NCBI GenBank assembly: GCA_037952775.1
Contig: JBANAY010000004.1
Coordinates: 11,780,001 to 11,844,000 of the forward strand
DNA: 64,000 nucleotides
Origin: Clonostachys chloroleuca
Taxonomy: Eukaryota > Ascomycota > Sordariomycetes > Hypocreales > Bionectriaceae
Reading direction: 5' to 3'
Shown: piece by piece, positions 32,358 through 44,102 of the stretch
How positions within the stretch are numbered: position 1 is the first letter of the stretch
Layout of the letters: the number at the start of each line of letters is the position of its first letter
Notes under the pieces: model-generated
Database searches by the model: none
What the model was told of the DNA's origin: nothing
The model's input: only the letters and a program-made list of their open reading frames with translations
Made by a program: the position numbers and the translations under genes

Positions 32358-33775
32358 ATGCGGGCGCTGCACATCCTGGCTAGCATTGCCGGCCTCGCAA
32401 TTGACCTCAGTTCGTGGGCTTGTTTTGCCGTCCTCCCACCCGACACTTGAGCTGACAGATAGCAGCCTCCGCGCAGGCATCGTTCAGAGCCGGCCAAAGC
32501 CGTGATATTCGATTCAATTGGGGTGTTCCCGAAGAGGCAGCCACGTCTGGATCCGGAAATGTCTACCTCCAGCTCGACGCGCCCGACACCTACTCGTGGG
32601 TCGCCCTTGGCATCGGCGAGAACATGATGACCGCCAAGATCTTCCTCGTGTACCAGGACGGCGAGGGCAACGTGACACTCAGCACGAGACAGGGCCAGAA
32701 CCATATTATGCCGACATACGTCGACCGACCGAAGGTTGAGCTAATATCTGGGTCGAGAGCGGCTGACGGGAGGATGGTGGCCAAGGTACGGTGCGGGGAC
32801 TGTCAAGATCTCGACTTGGCAGGACAGAATAGCTGGGTGGCAGCTTGGTCGGCCGGGGATGCGGTGAATGACAAAAGCACGGGAGCGATGATCAAGCATC
32901 ATGACGATAAGAGGATCTTCACCGTGGACTTGAGCAAAGCGAGCATCGGCTCCGACACCAACTCGTTTTCTGAGGCTGACCAGGCGAATCTTGCGTCCGA
33001 TTCAGACTATGGGATTGTGGACACGGACGAATTCAGTCCCATTCGCCTTGCGCACGGCATTATCATGACCACAGTATTCGTCGGCATTTATCCCTTGGGT
33101 GCCCTCCTCATGCCAGTATTCAACAAATGGTTCCTCCATTCGGCGTCACAGCTGGTCGCGTATATCCTTATGTGGGTTGGTGTCGCATTGGGAGTCACAT
33201 ACTCCAGGCAAACTTCACTCGTAAGTCCTCTTTTCTCCTTGCGATATCGTGATGGCCCTCCTATCCAATTTGGCCTGGCTGACCAGTGATGGTACATCTA
33301 GTTCGGGAAGCAAACCCATACGCGACTGGGTCTGATCGTGGTCATCCTTCTGAGTTTCCAACCCGTCCTCGGCTACTTGCACCACCGATATTTTTCCAAG
33401 CATCAATCCATCGGCTTGGTAGGCCACGTCCACATCTGGTACGGCCGGGCGCTCATGGTTCTTGGAGTGGTCAATGGTGGATTGGGCCTGCAGCTCGCTG
33501 GCCAGGCTGGCGACGCATGGGTCGTGAGCTACTCGGTCATCGCGAGCACATGCTTCGTGGCATATCTCATTTCCATCATCATGAGTTTGAACAAACAGAA
33601 GAGAAGAAGGGCCGAGAATTCGAGGAATTCGGGTCAGCGCTGGCCCAGTCCCGATTCTCTGTTGCAGACCGCGGAGGAGACATATCATCCCTCCTACTAC
33701 CAAAGCCCAGGGAATATCCCTATGAAGGACTTGACTCGCAATCGCGATAATCCTGCTGTTGGCGACGGCAAATAG
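32358..33775 (+). CDS. DOMON (CDH-type cytochrome) plus cytochrome b561-like membrane protein
   Basis: A predicted haem membrane protein of 427 aa, probably transferring electrons across the plasma membrane. Exons are 32358-32409, 32463-33220 and 33302-33775. The first intron (53 bp) has a weak GTTCGT donor but joins the signal peptide MRALHILASIAGLAIDLTA to the DOMON domain in frame. The DOMON domain (about 25-200) contains YSWVALGIGENMMTAKIF. Four to five membrane segments follow, with candidate haem His in LAHGIIM, FLHSAS, GYLHHRYF and GHVHIWYG. The C-terminal tail is basic and cytosolic. Similar fungal proteins are called cellobiose-dehydrogenase-like cytochrome/ferric-reductase-like; the electron donor is unknown. 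It is compositionally GC-richer than its flanks. Confidence 0.87.
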
Positions 33776-34242
33776 GTACCTAATACAACTAATGTTTCAT
33801 GATCAGTCTCGAATTACGAAGCTTGACATTGCTACGGGGCCGGAAAGCTTGTGCTGACGCTCACACCACTCAGAAGTCTTGCAAGCGCGGAAGAATTCTC
33901 GGTACGCGGCGTGCGCATAGCTATTTGCTTGGCGGAGATTAACTCAAAGGAGAATATCATTCCTGTATCTGCGCCGCACGAGCCACAAGTCTGTTGAAAG
34001 TTCAAACAGGCGCCACAAGCACTCACTTCCCCCTCTCACAGTGCGATTGGCTTATGTGGAGACACACGTTCAGGTGGCGGCAATTGCAGAAATACCGTTT
34101 TCAAACTGTGCGGATACTGTACCATTAGCAAGGCGGGGTTTAGTTGGAAGATCTATATGGTTTGGGACTCGATCCCATTGATACCGTTCGTCTCTTTACT
34201 CTATCTACCATCTAATAGTTCAATCTTGATGTCACAAACAAA
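33776..34242. other. Intergenic, upstream region of SnoaL-like gene
   Basis: 467 bp without a supported gene; a small minus-strand frame (33832-34026) has no motif. Confidence 0.5.
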
Positions 34243-34804
34243 ATGTCACACACATACAAGTCTGATTACCCTTCAGATCTGACTACAGATCCTGAGATTG
34301 TCCAGTTTTTCGAGGACTTTTACAAGACCTCTGACACACCTGGCGCCCACGACAAATATGTTGACCTCTTCACAAAGGACGCACAGTTTGTCCTAGCCTC
34401 TAAGCGCAGTGTCGGGCATGATGGTAGAAAATTCCGTCCCACTCAGATGGAAATATCACTAAGCATCATGCAGAAATCACAACGACAAGGCATGGCATGT
34501 GGACTGCTGTCGCCTCCCGAAAACACACGATCCCCAAGATCTTCCCTTTCGGAAATGGGACTAATGAGTTTATGCTCTATGGTTCGGTTGCGTTGGGCTT
34601 GAAGAATGGTATTGACGCAGAAGTCGACTGGGCGGCAAGAGCTCAGGTCGTTAAATCATCCTCAGACGGAAAATGGAGGATGTCTTTCTACCAAGTATAC
34701 CTGGTGAGTAAATCTTTGATTAGGAAGGAAAGTTTTAGGAATTAGGTCTAATTTATTCGTTTGTTTAGGATACTGGAGCTACAGCTGCCTATGCTAAGAA
34801 ATGA
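34243..34804 (+). CDS. SnoaL-like / NTF2-fold small protein
   Basis: 148 aa from three exons (34243-34423, 34474-34703, 34769-34804; introns of 50 and 65 bp). The joins give HDEITTTRHGMWTAVASRKH and YQVYLDTGATAAYAKK, which match the usual pattern of fungal SnoaL-like proteins: FxDFYxxSD near the N-terminus, a VDLFTKDAQFVLASK strand, then a His-containing core. The fold is a cone-shaped alpha+beta barrel found in cyclases, isomerases and dehydratases and in small proteins of unknown role. Catalytic residues cannot be assigned. It stands alone, so context gives little help. Confidence 0.8.
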
Positions 34805-35484
34805 GTCCCAAGAAAATGAACTTGAGAGAGCTTATTTAGAGAGAGCCTTTATGGCCCGGTTTACGCAAATCGGATTCTTTTCATACCAATAGATAAATCA
34901 AACATAAATCTAGTCGATTGCAAATAATACGTATACCTCCAATAGACTATTCTCAAGTATCTCTCAGTGTTGACTTGGATAGTCAGCACTTCATGGTTGC
35001 CAACAATTTTCATTTACTGGTGCGGTTCGCTTAAAAGCGTTGGTTGTGATATTTATGTACCCATAATCTACTCGTCTTGATATTTACTAAATAAAGTATT
35101 CAGAAGAGTTCTTTAGGAGGATTTCTCATCGCTCTCATCACGAAATAAATTGAGAGGGTTGCAATATCTTCGATGCTGCTCGACAATATCTGTAGCACAA
35201 TGCCTAATCGAAGTAGTCACCTCTAGGACGAACAATGTCCATGCTAGTTACAATTGACACTTGCATGCTCTATCAAGAATATGTTTCTAATATTGAGGTC
35301 TCTCAAAGCAACGTTTCGTCCAGGAGCGAATCTTAATACAGCATATTGAATTGTTGGCATAGTCGTGCGCATGACCGCGAGTATCAGACTAGGATCAAAC
35401 AAACACAGAGGCAAGAAATACAAACTCTCTCCAAACCCGATTCCATTAACTCATAACATCCAAGCCATCTTGAGCAGTCGTCGA
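34805..35484. other. Convergent intergenic region, no gene seen
   Basis: 680 bp, AT-rich, between 3' ends of the SnoaL-like gene and the J-protein gene. Confidence 0.5.
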
Positions 35485-36255
35485 TTAATCCAGATCCATA
35501 ACCCTGATCTCAGCCTCAACAAAGGCATTTCTTTCCGCATTCCAAAGCGCTTCCTCTTGAGCCTTCCTATTTCTCTCCTCCTTAAACCTCAACGCTGATT
35601 CTCTAACCCGCATCGCAGCCTCCCGGATCCTCTGGCCCGACTCTTTTATCCTCGCCTCCCTTTCCAATCTGCGCCTCCGAGCAGCTTCCTCCTGTGGTGT
35701 ACGGACGCGATTGGCCTCAGCGGCCAGCCTCTCCTTCTCAGCAGCAGCGCGTCTGGCGGTCTCTTCCTGCCTCCTCTTCGCCATCTCCTCCCGAAGACGC
35801 TGCCTGTTCTGTTCCTCCTCCTCGGCCGTCTCGTGGAACGGGAAGGTTGGGTTCAAGTTGCTTTGTCGGAATGAGGTCTGCCCGAAGCCGAACGTGGCAT
35901 GATTTCTGCCACTTCTGCCCCTGGCGCCCATTCGACCACCGAAAAAGCTCTGGCGCCGGCGCTCGCGGTCGAAGATTTGTCGACTGATGGGATCGCCTAG
36001 GATGGAGTACGCTTGCTGAAGCTATATCGATTGGGCTGGAATTAGCTACCATTCCACAAATACACTAAGAAAGACAAGGGAGAGTTGAAATAGCCGTACA
36101 AGCTGGAAAAGAAGAGTTGCTTCGGGGTTGTCGAGATTCCGGTCGGGGTGCCTCAATCTGGCGAGCCGCATGTAGCTCGCCCGAATGACGGCTTGATCCG
36201 CATCGGGAGAGACCTCCAGGACCGTGTAGTAGTCAACAAATGTCTCGTTCGCCAT
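35485..36255 (-). CDS. J-domain (DnaJ-like) protein
   Basis: An Hsp70 co-chaperone-like protein of 230 aa. Exons are 36255-36100 and 36021-35485 with a 78-bp intron (donor GTACGG, acceptor TATAG). The N-terminal J domain (about 7-75) contains the invariant HPD at 36-38 and, across the splice, LLQQAYSILGDPISRQIFDR. The remainder is a long Arg/Glu/Ala-rich helix (about 110-215), probably a coiled coil, which is common in fungal type III J-proteins of unknown client. There is no Zn-finger or membrane segment. It is divergent from the D-lactate dehydrogenase gene across 1.6 kb. Confidence 0.88.
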
Positions 36256-37855
36256 CTTGACAGATCTAATGAGAGAATCTTAAAGAATGAAATAAAATCA
36301 AAAGCAAATAAGGGGTCTATGCGGAGTTCATTCACAGGCGTTGCTGAGTTGCAGATGTCGACGCGTTTGAACGATGGGGAAGCGTGGATTTTCTCCCCTC
36401 CTGAACCGAGGCAGTGACTTGGATTTTAAATGGGTCGAACAAAGGAGAGATGATGTCGCTTTTGATTCCAACTTGCCGCTTGCTTCTCATGCGTTTCGGG
36501 CAATGCATAATGCAGATATGTGGGGGGATCCTATTCGCTTGATGCCGTTGGCCGGGAACGGTTGGAGCCACGTCAAGGAGGGTCAAATGATTATGGCTTG
36601 CAGGATTATATGCAGATAAGTCGACCTGCAGGCATGAAAAGCAAGATGGGAAGATGCTGATTGCTGGAAATGCCCGTTATCTCAAGAGGGAGATGCCCAT
36701 CCCTTCCAAGATTACCTTCGCTGACACGACCAACTCCCTCCTAGCGATGCACAATCAAAGTCTTTCGGTCTATATATTCGCGAATTAAGTCAGATATTTT
36801 CCTATTTAATCAGAACGCAACGCTGTCATCGTCCTTCATCTTTCACGGTTACGTTTGCCATCATTGTTACATGATAAATCAGCTGCCCTGGCGGACAAGT
36901 ATCTTGGCAAGCCACAAACCATCAGCTGCTTACAATCACATGCCCCAAGTCGACTGATACGGCCAGATAAGTCCCTAATCCAGAACGATCTGAGCATGTG
37001 GACCTATACGAACATGCACGTCGCCGTATCCAGTGAAATAGTAAGGCCTCTATTAGTCTCTCAACTGAAGTTTATGTGCTAGACCATGATAGGTTCTGAG
37101 ATAACTTTTCTGGCCAATGTAAATCTCCAATCTGGCTTCATTTGCATTCATCATTTTGGGATCAGCACCAGATTCGCCGCTTAAGCTCTTCAAATTGCAC
37201 TCCTCTACCTATGATGCGATCCCTACATTCGTGTACACAGGCAAGTGTTCCCATTCTAATGATCGCGAAGGGTCAGGGCCCTATTTTTGCCCTTTTGCAC
37301 ATAAAACGAGTTTCGATTATGGATGCTTGAATCTCTCGATAGATTCGTTCAAATGTCCAGATTTTGCTCTTACATAAGGACGATGCGATGATCATTTATT
37401 TGGAAGTGCAACGTCACAAGCTGTTGGCTCAGTCAGTTCAATATTAATGGAGTTCATTACGTCGTTCTTTGCTTATCCTCGCTCACAGTCCCATTACTTT
37501 CGATTCCTCCAAAATTTTATTAAAAGTCTAAACTTCCTTCTTTGCATAATGTTTCAAGTGGTAAACAGCTATGCCGACCAGCTCGAGGCTGAAGCAATGC
37601 AATAACTGTAGGGTAACGAAAATGGCCAACGGGGATCTAACCGCGAAGCCGGGGGTACTTAACCGGAAATGACGTTGGTTAGCTCAAATATGGCCCCCGT
37701 TTTCAGGTTATTAATTCCCCAGATCCTGCTGGAGCAATGGCTTGGCGACTACGGAGAGGAGATCGCCCCCAATTGATCTGTGCTCTATCACAATATCCGA
37801 CTGTGACAACCAATTACCCTGTGGCCAGTCAGCGCGTCGCTTCCTCGAATCCAGC
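36256..37855. other. 1.6-kb divergent intergenic region, no gene seen
   Basis: Lies between the start codons of the J-protein (minus) and D-lactate dehydrogenase (plus). Several short frames on both strands carry no motif. Confidence 0.5.
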
Positions 37856-39604
37856 ATGAGAAGGTTCCCCCAATCAACTGGTCTGTTGGCCATCTCCCAA
37901 GGGCGCCATGTCGGCTTCTCAAGGGCTAGAAGATGCTACAGCACATCGCCATCTCCCAATGCACACCCCAAACGCGCCCAGAATGGGTTTGGCCTGGTGG
38001 GTGTCGTTGCAGCTACAGCGGCCGTCACTGCCCTGTTAACCGCGGGCATCATATCTAAACGGACAGAGCCACTGTCCAAGCCTGTGATGGAGAGAAGCGG
38101 CCACAAGCAACTAGCAGGCCCAAGATATGCGGATGAAAAGACGACGTTGAAGGTGAGAATACAATGCTTAATACAATCCATGCTAGGCAAACTATAATGT
38201 TCCATATGCTCATGACCGCAGGCTCTGGAGGAGATCAAAGCATCGATAAAGGGCATTTCTGTCAGCCTGGATCCGGATGATCTCGAATCTCATGGCTACG
38301 CTGAATGGTCAGCTTCCAATATCCCAGAGCGCCCATTCGCCGTTGTCATGCCCACCACGACAGAAGAGGTTTCAACCATTGCTAAGATCTGTACAAAGTA
38401 CAAGGTGCCCATGATTCCATTTGGCGCAGGATCCAGTGTTGAGGGCCATTTCACTGCGCCGTTTACTGGTCTTAGCATTGACCTCTCCAAGCTAAACAAG
38501 ATTGTCTCGTTAAACGCAGACGATATGGATGTCGTCGTCCAGCCAGGCGTGAATTGGGTGAACTTGAATGACCAGATAAAAGAATCAGGGCTGTTCCTAC
38601 CCTTGGACCCGAGCCCAACAGCTCATATCGGAGGTATGGTTGCAACCAACTGCAGCGGGACGAATGCAATGCGATATGGCACTATGAAAGACTGGGTGGT
38701 CAATGTTACCGTCGTGCTTGCCGATGGTTCGGTTATCAAAACTCGCCGGCGCCCTCGTAAGACATCTGCTGGCTATAATCTCACCGGCCTTTTTGTCGGC
38801 TCTGAGGGAACTTTGGGAATCATCACAGAGGTAACCCTGAAACTTGCTGTCATCCCTTCGTCATACGGGGTTGCAACGACAACCTTTCCTTCCGTCAAAG
38901 AAGCCGCTGCTGCTGCGTCAAAGTTGATTCGACGAGGGATTCCACTTGCCGCTCTTGAGCTCATGGATGATGTCCAAATGCAGGTGATCAACAAAACGGG
39001 CGGCGCAGGTGGGAGGATGTGGGCCGAGAAAGCGACGCTATTCATCAAGTTTTCGGGGAGCACGGAGAGCGCTGTGAAAGACAATATGGAGCAGGCTCAA
39101 GAAATTTCCAAGGCGTATGGAGGAGCTGACTTTGAGTTGGCCAAGTCGCAAGAGGAGATGGATAGCCTGTGGGCAGCGAGAAAACAGGCGCTGTGGGCGA
39201 TGCTTGCTTTGCGTGAAGAGGGCACGGAGATCTGGTCGACAGATGTTGCCGTTCCGCTATCACGGATGGCGGAGATCATCGACCATTCGAAAGAAAACTC
39301 TTCAAAACTTGGCCTGTTTTCGAGTGTCATGGGGCATGTCGGTGATGGTAACTTCCACCAGGCAGTGATGTACGATCCTCGAAATGCGAAGCAAACGGCA
39401 TCAGTGAAGAAATGCGTCGACGATATGGTCGATATGGCCCTTGAGATGGACGGGACCGTATCTGGAGAGCACGGTATTGGGATTGGCAAGAAACACTGCC
39501 TAGAGAAAGAGCTGGGCCCTGATACAATTGCCATCATGAGATCCCTCAAGCAGACTTTGGATCCTCATTGTTTGTTAAACCCAGGCAAGATTTTTGAGAA
39601 TTAA
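37856..39604 (+). CDS. Mitochondrial D-lactate dehydrogenase (cytochrome) / FAD-linked 2-hydroxyacid oxidase
   Basis: Oxidises D-lactate or a related 2-hydroxyacid and passes electrons to cytochrome c. Exons are 37856-38152 and 38222-39604 (559 aa; 69-bp intron, donor GTGAGA). The ATG at 37856 is the first in frame; the frame is open further upstream but without an ATG. Residues 1-30 are Arg/Ser-rich, as in a mitochondrial presequence (RRFPQSTGLL...RRCYS), followed by a hydrophobic segment near 45-62. The PCMH-type FAD domain has IPFGAGSSVEGH and GGMVATNCSGTNAMRYG. The C-terminal domain contains GHVGDGNFH and the terminal SGEHGIGIGKK, both typical of the DLD1 group. It is followed by the enol-lactonase-like and CoA-transferase pair, hinting at a shared acid-catabolic role (inference). 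Confidence 0.93.
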
Positions 39605-39910
39605 TATGGCCTAAGCCGAGCGTTTACTGTTCTGTCAGCTACTCTTACAATTGGCGGACAGCCCGTGCTTAGCGTGAATATTCTTCTATTTGACACATAG
39701 TACTCCAGAATTACATCGAGACGGCTAGTCAATCTTATCTACTGGCAGTTGATCCCACATATCTTTTGACCGCTCAACAGAGCACTTGATGGTATATTAA
39801 CATGGTCCGTTGAGGTAAGACTTACTGCAAAAGTTAGTTTGAATCCGCATTTGAGAAATTTCTTGATACTGGGAGAGATAGGTTTAATTGATCTCTTCTG
39901 ATCATATAGT
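39605..39910. other. Convergent intergenic region
   Basis: 306 bp between 3' ends; no feature seen. Confidence 0.5.
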
Positions 39911-40901
39911 CTATTGAGAGAGAGACCCTGCGAATTTGCTCATAGCCAACTGCACTCTATCTGGCGCTTCTATGCAATGCCAATGGCCCACCTCATCGAG
40001 TATTTCAATGTTCTTCTTACTGGTTGTTCCCCAGCTAAGTTGCTGTTAATAGAGGACCACTGTCAGAATATTTTGTGACTTGACGTACCTATCCAAGATC
40101 GCCTGACAGCCCGCTAGCGGACTTGTTTTGTCCTCTCCGCCGGCAAGTATGAGTAACGGAGCTTTTATTTTGCCATATTCTGGAGGAGAGGCGGTTGCAA
40201 TGGTGCGGCACAAAGATATATAGCCTTCAGGGCTCTGAGAGTTAATCAGAGCACGAATAAACGCATGGTGGCTCGATGTGGACTGAGAACCAGTGGCGGC
40301 CTTAGGGATCGAGTCTGCTAGACTTTCCAAGCCCTCTGAAGATTGGAGGTCAGTCAGCTGATAATTTCCTCACTATCTTACGAAAAGATTATAATTCATA
40401 CTCTCTTGGATGGTTTGTATCCTAGCTGCGAATATGTCACCCAGGGCTGGTGTTGGGTGAACAGGCCCGATCAGGACTACGCCGCTGAGTGGAATTTGAA
40501 GGGCCAATTCAGATGCTACCATCGCACCCATAGAATGACCAACGGCAATGAAGCGGTGAGACTTAAGCTTGAGCTCAGATACCAGAGCTACAATTAAGCT
40601 TGCAATCTCACTTGGGTTTCTGTCCCGACCAGCATATTTGGAGAGCCCGCTTCCTAGGGACAATTGTAAGCCGACAAAAAGCCAAGCAGAGGGTTTGGCT
40701 GGTTTACGAGAGACGTAGCCTACCTGGTGTATCAAGAGCCAGACATGAATTCCCATTCTCAATCAAATGAGGCGTCACGGTTTCGTAGAATGAGTGTGAG
40801 GAGCCCAAGCCATGAATTAACACAAATGTGAACCCCTCCTCGGAGCTGGCGGGGGTCCATCTGTAGTAGACATCTTGGTCTTGGAGTCTGAGGGTAGGCA
40901 T
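39911..40901 (-). CDS. Alpha/beta hydrolase, 3-oxoadipate enol-lactonase-like
   Basis: A cytosolic alpha/beta hydrolase of 266 aa in the PcaD-like group. Four exons (40901-40724, 40653-40402, 40335-40089, 40034-39911) are joined by introns of 54-70 bp. The oxyanion strand is LIHGLGSSHSFYE and the nucleophile elbow is GHSMGAM. The acid is Asp in GGEDKTSP and the base is His in EVGHWHC, recovered only by including the last exon. The length equals that of typical enol-lactonases (about 260-270 aa). The specific substrate is not proven by sequence; peroxidase-like or other C-C hydrolases of the same fold are alternatives. It is divergent from the family III CoA-transferase with 397 bp between starts. 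Confidence 0.85.
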
Positions 40902-41298
40902 TGTGTCTGCTTGTGGGAAGATTCTTTGAGGGTACGACTCACAATCACCTCGCTGTTCGTTGATGTACCATCAAATGACGTTACCTGGCGCCCTAATGGA
41001 ACTAGAACGACAGTTCCGATGACCGACACGGAAGCGGCATAATTTTGGGGCGTGAAAGCCGGTCGGCTGGAGGGCGGAAAGGATTCTCACTGGCGGGGCC
41101 GCTTGCGGATGTGGGCGTGGATCAAGCACCGGCGTCATTAGCAGCGTCTCTGAGCCAATAACGTAAAATCCTAATACATCCAGATCGTTCTCCCAGCCTG
41201 GAAGCAAGCCCCTAGCTATTGAAGACCCGATTTCCCGTGCCCGTGTACGCTAGGTAGATCACAGGTCTGATTCATAGCACACTCCTCAACCAACAAAC
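40902..41298. promoter_or_regulatory. Divergent promoter region, hydrolase / CoA-transferase
   Basis: 397 bp between divergent start codons; implies joint control. No particular site identified by eye. Confidence 0.5.
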
Positions 41299-43159
41299 AT
41301 GACAGAGACGCAAGACAAGTATAGCTCCATATCGGAGAGCTCCCGGATATTCCACGTGCTACTGGACACACTGAGTGATGGCATCTCCATCCCAGGTGCC
41401 GCGTTGGCCAGAAAGGAAAATGTAAAATTTACTGGGGAGCGAGACAGGCCTTACTTCCCTATTCCTTTCAAGGAGACGGAGACGACTGCTGCCCTGAAAG
41501 CCGTAGAAAGCATCATTGCTGCTTCGCTCGCGGATGCGAAATTCGGGGAGAACTCGAATCGATCTATTGTTGTGGACCAGGAAAAGACGACTGCCTTCCT
41601 TTTCCAAGCGTACTTGGCCAGGATAGGCGGACTGGGAAAACTGGACAAGGATGTTAGAAAGCTACTGAAAGGTATGTTGCTTCTCTTATGCTCCGAATCT
41701 TCTTTTTGGTTGCTAAATGGAGGCTAACATCGTCCCCAAGATACCGATTTACTTCAAGCTCAGTCAAATGGATACCGCCGCATGTCGGCGAACCTTTACG
41801 CAACAGCTGAGCCTGGAGAGTATTACCATATTCATGGATCTCTGGAAGCTTCAACAACTCTTGGAATGATTGGACTGCCTTCTCATCGGCCAGATTTGGA
41901 CACACACGAAAAGATTGTTGGGGTTATCGAACCTGCCGTTCAGAAATTCACGGTGGCAGAACTGGAGAAACTGAATGCCGAGAACCGCCAGGCGGGTGTT
42001 AAGGCATACAAGCATGATGATTTCTTAAAGACTCCCCACGTAGGGTTGATAACTTTATCTCATAAGAATTCATTCAAGCTAATAGGAAAATAGGGTCAAA
42101 CTATCAGCAACCAGCTTCCATGGACAGTGGAGAGTCTCGAGACTGAGACACCTCCTGCACCACTCCCTAAAACCGACGACAAGCGTGTTCTTTCGGGCAT
42201 CAAAGTCCTTGAGATGTGCCGCATCATTGCTGGGCCCATCATTACACGAATCTTGGGCGAGTATGGTGCTGATGTGCTCAAGGTTACGAGCCCACACCTG
42301 AGCGATGTGCCCTTCTTTCAGGTAGATGGAAACATGGGGAAACATGCAGCGGATGTGGACTTGAAAACTCCAGAGGGTAGGGAGGCCTTTGAGAAACTTG
42401 TACAAGAAGTCGACGTTGTGGTCGACGGGTACCGCCCTGGAGCGCTCGACAAGCTTGGATACGGGGCCAAGTTTATGACTGAGCTTGCGAAGAAGAGAGG
42501 GAAGGGAATCGTATACGTCAACGAAAACTGCTTCGGGTACACGGGGGAATGGGCACACCGCCCTGGATGGCAGCAAATCGCTGATTGCGTGAGTGACAAT
42601 TTCTACTTTCGCAAGTCGCAATACTTTACTGACAGTGCTACAGGTGAGCGGAGTAGCATGGGAGCAGGGCCGTTTCATGGGTCTCGACGAGCCCGTCGTA
42701 CCTCCGTTCCCTATATCTGACTATGGGACTGGGTGCATGGGGGCTATTACCGCCCTAGCAGGTCTACTTCATAGAACCGTACGAGGAGGTTCTTGGCATG
42801 GCAAAGCATCACTCCTACAATACGACATGCTACTCTTCAAGGTGGGCATGCTGCCCAAAGAAGTGCAAGATGAGCTCCGTCAGCAGATTGGCCCAGATTT
42901 CCTTGCCTTGAGACATGCTCACAGCGTGGATCAAATCTCAGGAACAGCCCTCAAGCAGATGAGAACGGTCTTCCCTAAATTTGTGGAAAATCCGGAATAT
43001 CTAGATCATTGGTATTCCAAGGCATATGATGCCCCTGTTTCTGCCGTTAAGCCTGTGGCTGAGATTGAGGGTCTAGACATTAGTTTCCTTCGAGCTAGTA
43101 GACCGAATGGAGCAGATGAGGCATCTTGGGACTTCCATGATGAAGACCGGAGAATTTAG
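41299..43159 (+). CDS. Family III CoA-transferase (CaiB/BaiF), two-lobed fungal form
   Basis: Transfers CoA between carboxylic acids, as in formyl-CoA transferase and its relatives. Four exons (41299-41671, 41741-42039, 42094-42588, 42644-43159; introns of 54-69 bp) give 560 aa. The C-terminal lobe has the family start GIKVLEMCRIIAGPIITR (about 240), the ADVDLKTPEGREAFEKLV strand, and VDGYRPGALDKLGYG. The probable catalytic Asp is in PISDYGTGCMG (about residue 415), aligning with the catalytic Asp segment GDSNTGMH of the formyl-CoA transferase type. The N-terminal 200 residues are a degenerate second lobe, as in other fungal members. Acceptor acid unknown. Divergent from the enol-lactonase-like hydrolase. 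Confidence 0.9.
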
Positions 43160-44102
43160 AGAGGGAACTATTAATTTAGAAATAAGTAGAGCGGCAAACA
43201 AAGGCTATTACTGAATTACTCCAATACCTAAAATGTCACTGTTCCTAAAACAACAGCGAACCGGCTTATAATGATTAGCGTGGTGAATTGCTGGAAGACT
43301 AGAATGTTCTACTTGTGCGGCTATTATGACATGGATGGTATTTCTCGAGTACCTTTTTACACCCAAGGTTTAAATATCTATCATGCTTCTCAATACTAGA
43401 ACTTAAGTATTCCGCTCCTCCTTTGATGTATCTCGTGATAGTTCCCTTGCTATTCTAAGGGTTCGTTTCCCCAACCCAAAACGGGTTTCAACGTCGTAGA
43501 TGCCCCGCTGATTTGATCGCGTGCATACTCAGTTATGGAAAACCGGATATATGATCAGATTAATTTCAAATCTATAACCTGATTATCTTACCATATTGAT
43601 CAATTCGGGTCCAGGGCAAAGATATGACAACCCGGGATCCGATTATCTTAGCACATTTTTGTCGTCTTATGGGGGTGTTTCGGGAACGGAGCGGAACTGG
43701 CGGGTGTCAGCGGATAGCGGCAATGTCCTTGATTGGATATCCGCCAACTCCATACGCTGCGCCAATTGCTCTCAGCCGCCAGTAACAAACTTCCATCCAA
43801 TGTCAAACAGCGTCCCCCCGCATAAAGAGGGCCAATTTAGCGGGGAGAAGGGGGACTGTGGGCAAAAGCTTGGGGTAGCCGACCCCTTGTCCGCGTTCTG
43901 TTCAGTGCGTGTCCTCCCAATTCCGTCTGAGCTACAGGCAAGAGTTCGGCCTATGTCCGTCTAGGTATTAATAACTGGTCCGCTCGTGAATCTGTTCTCG
44001 CCATCTTGCCCTAGTCTATACGTCAACACTTCCAATCCATTTCCCTTCCCTTATCCGAGATATCCTAACTCCAAGATCCTACATTCAAAGACTAGCAGCA
44101 AG
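43160..44102. other. Intergenic, upstream region of the dioxygenase
   Basis: 943 bp without a supported gene. Short frame 43596-43964 (+) has no motif. A duplicated GATTATCTTA motif is seen at 43581-43590 and 43641-43650. Confidence 0.5.
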
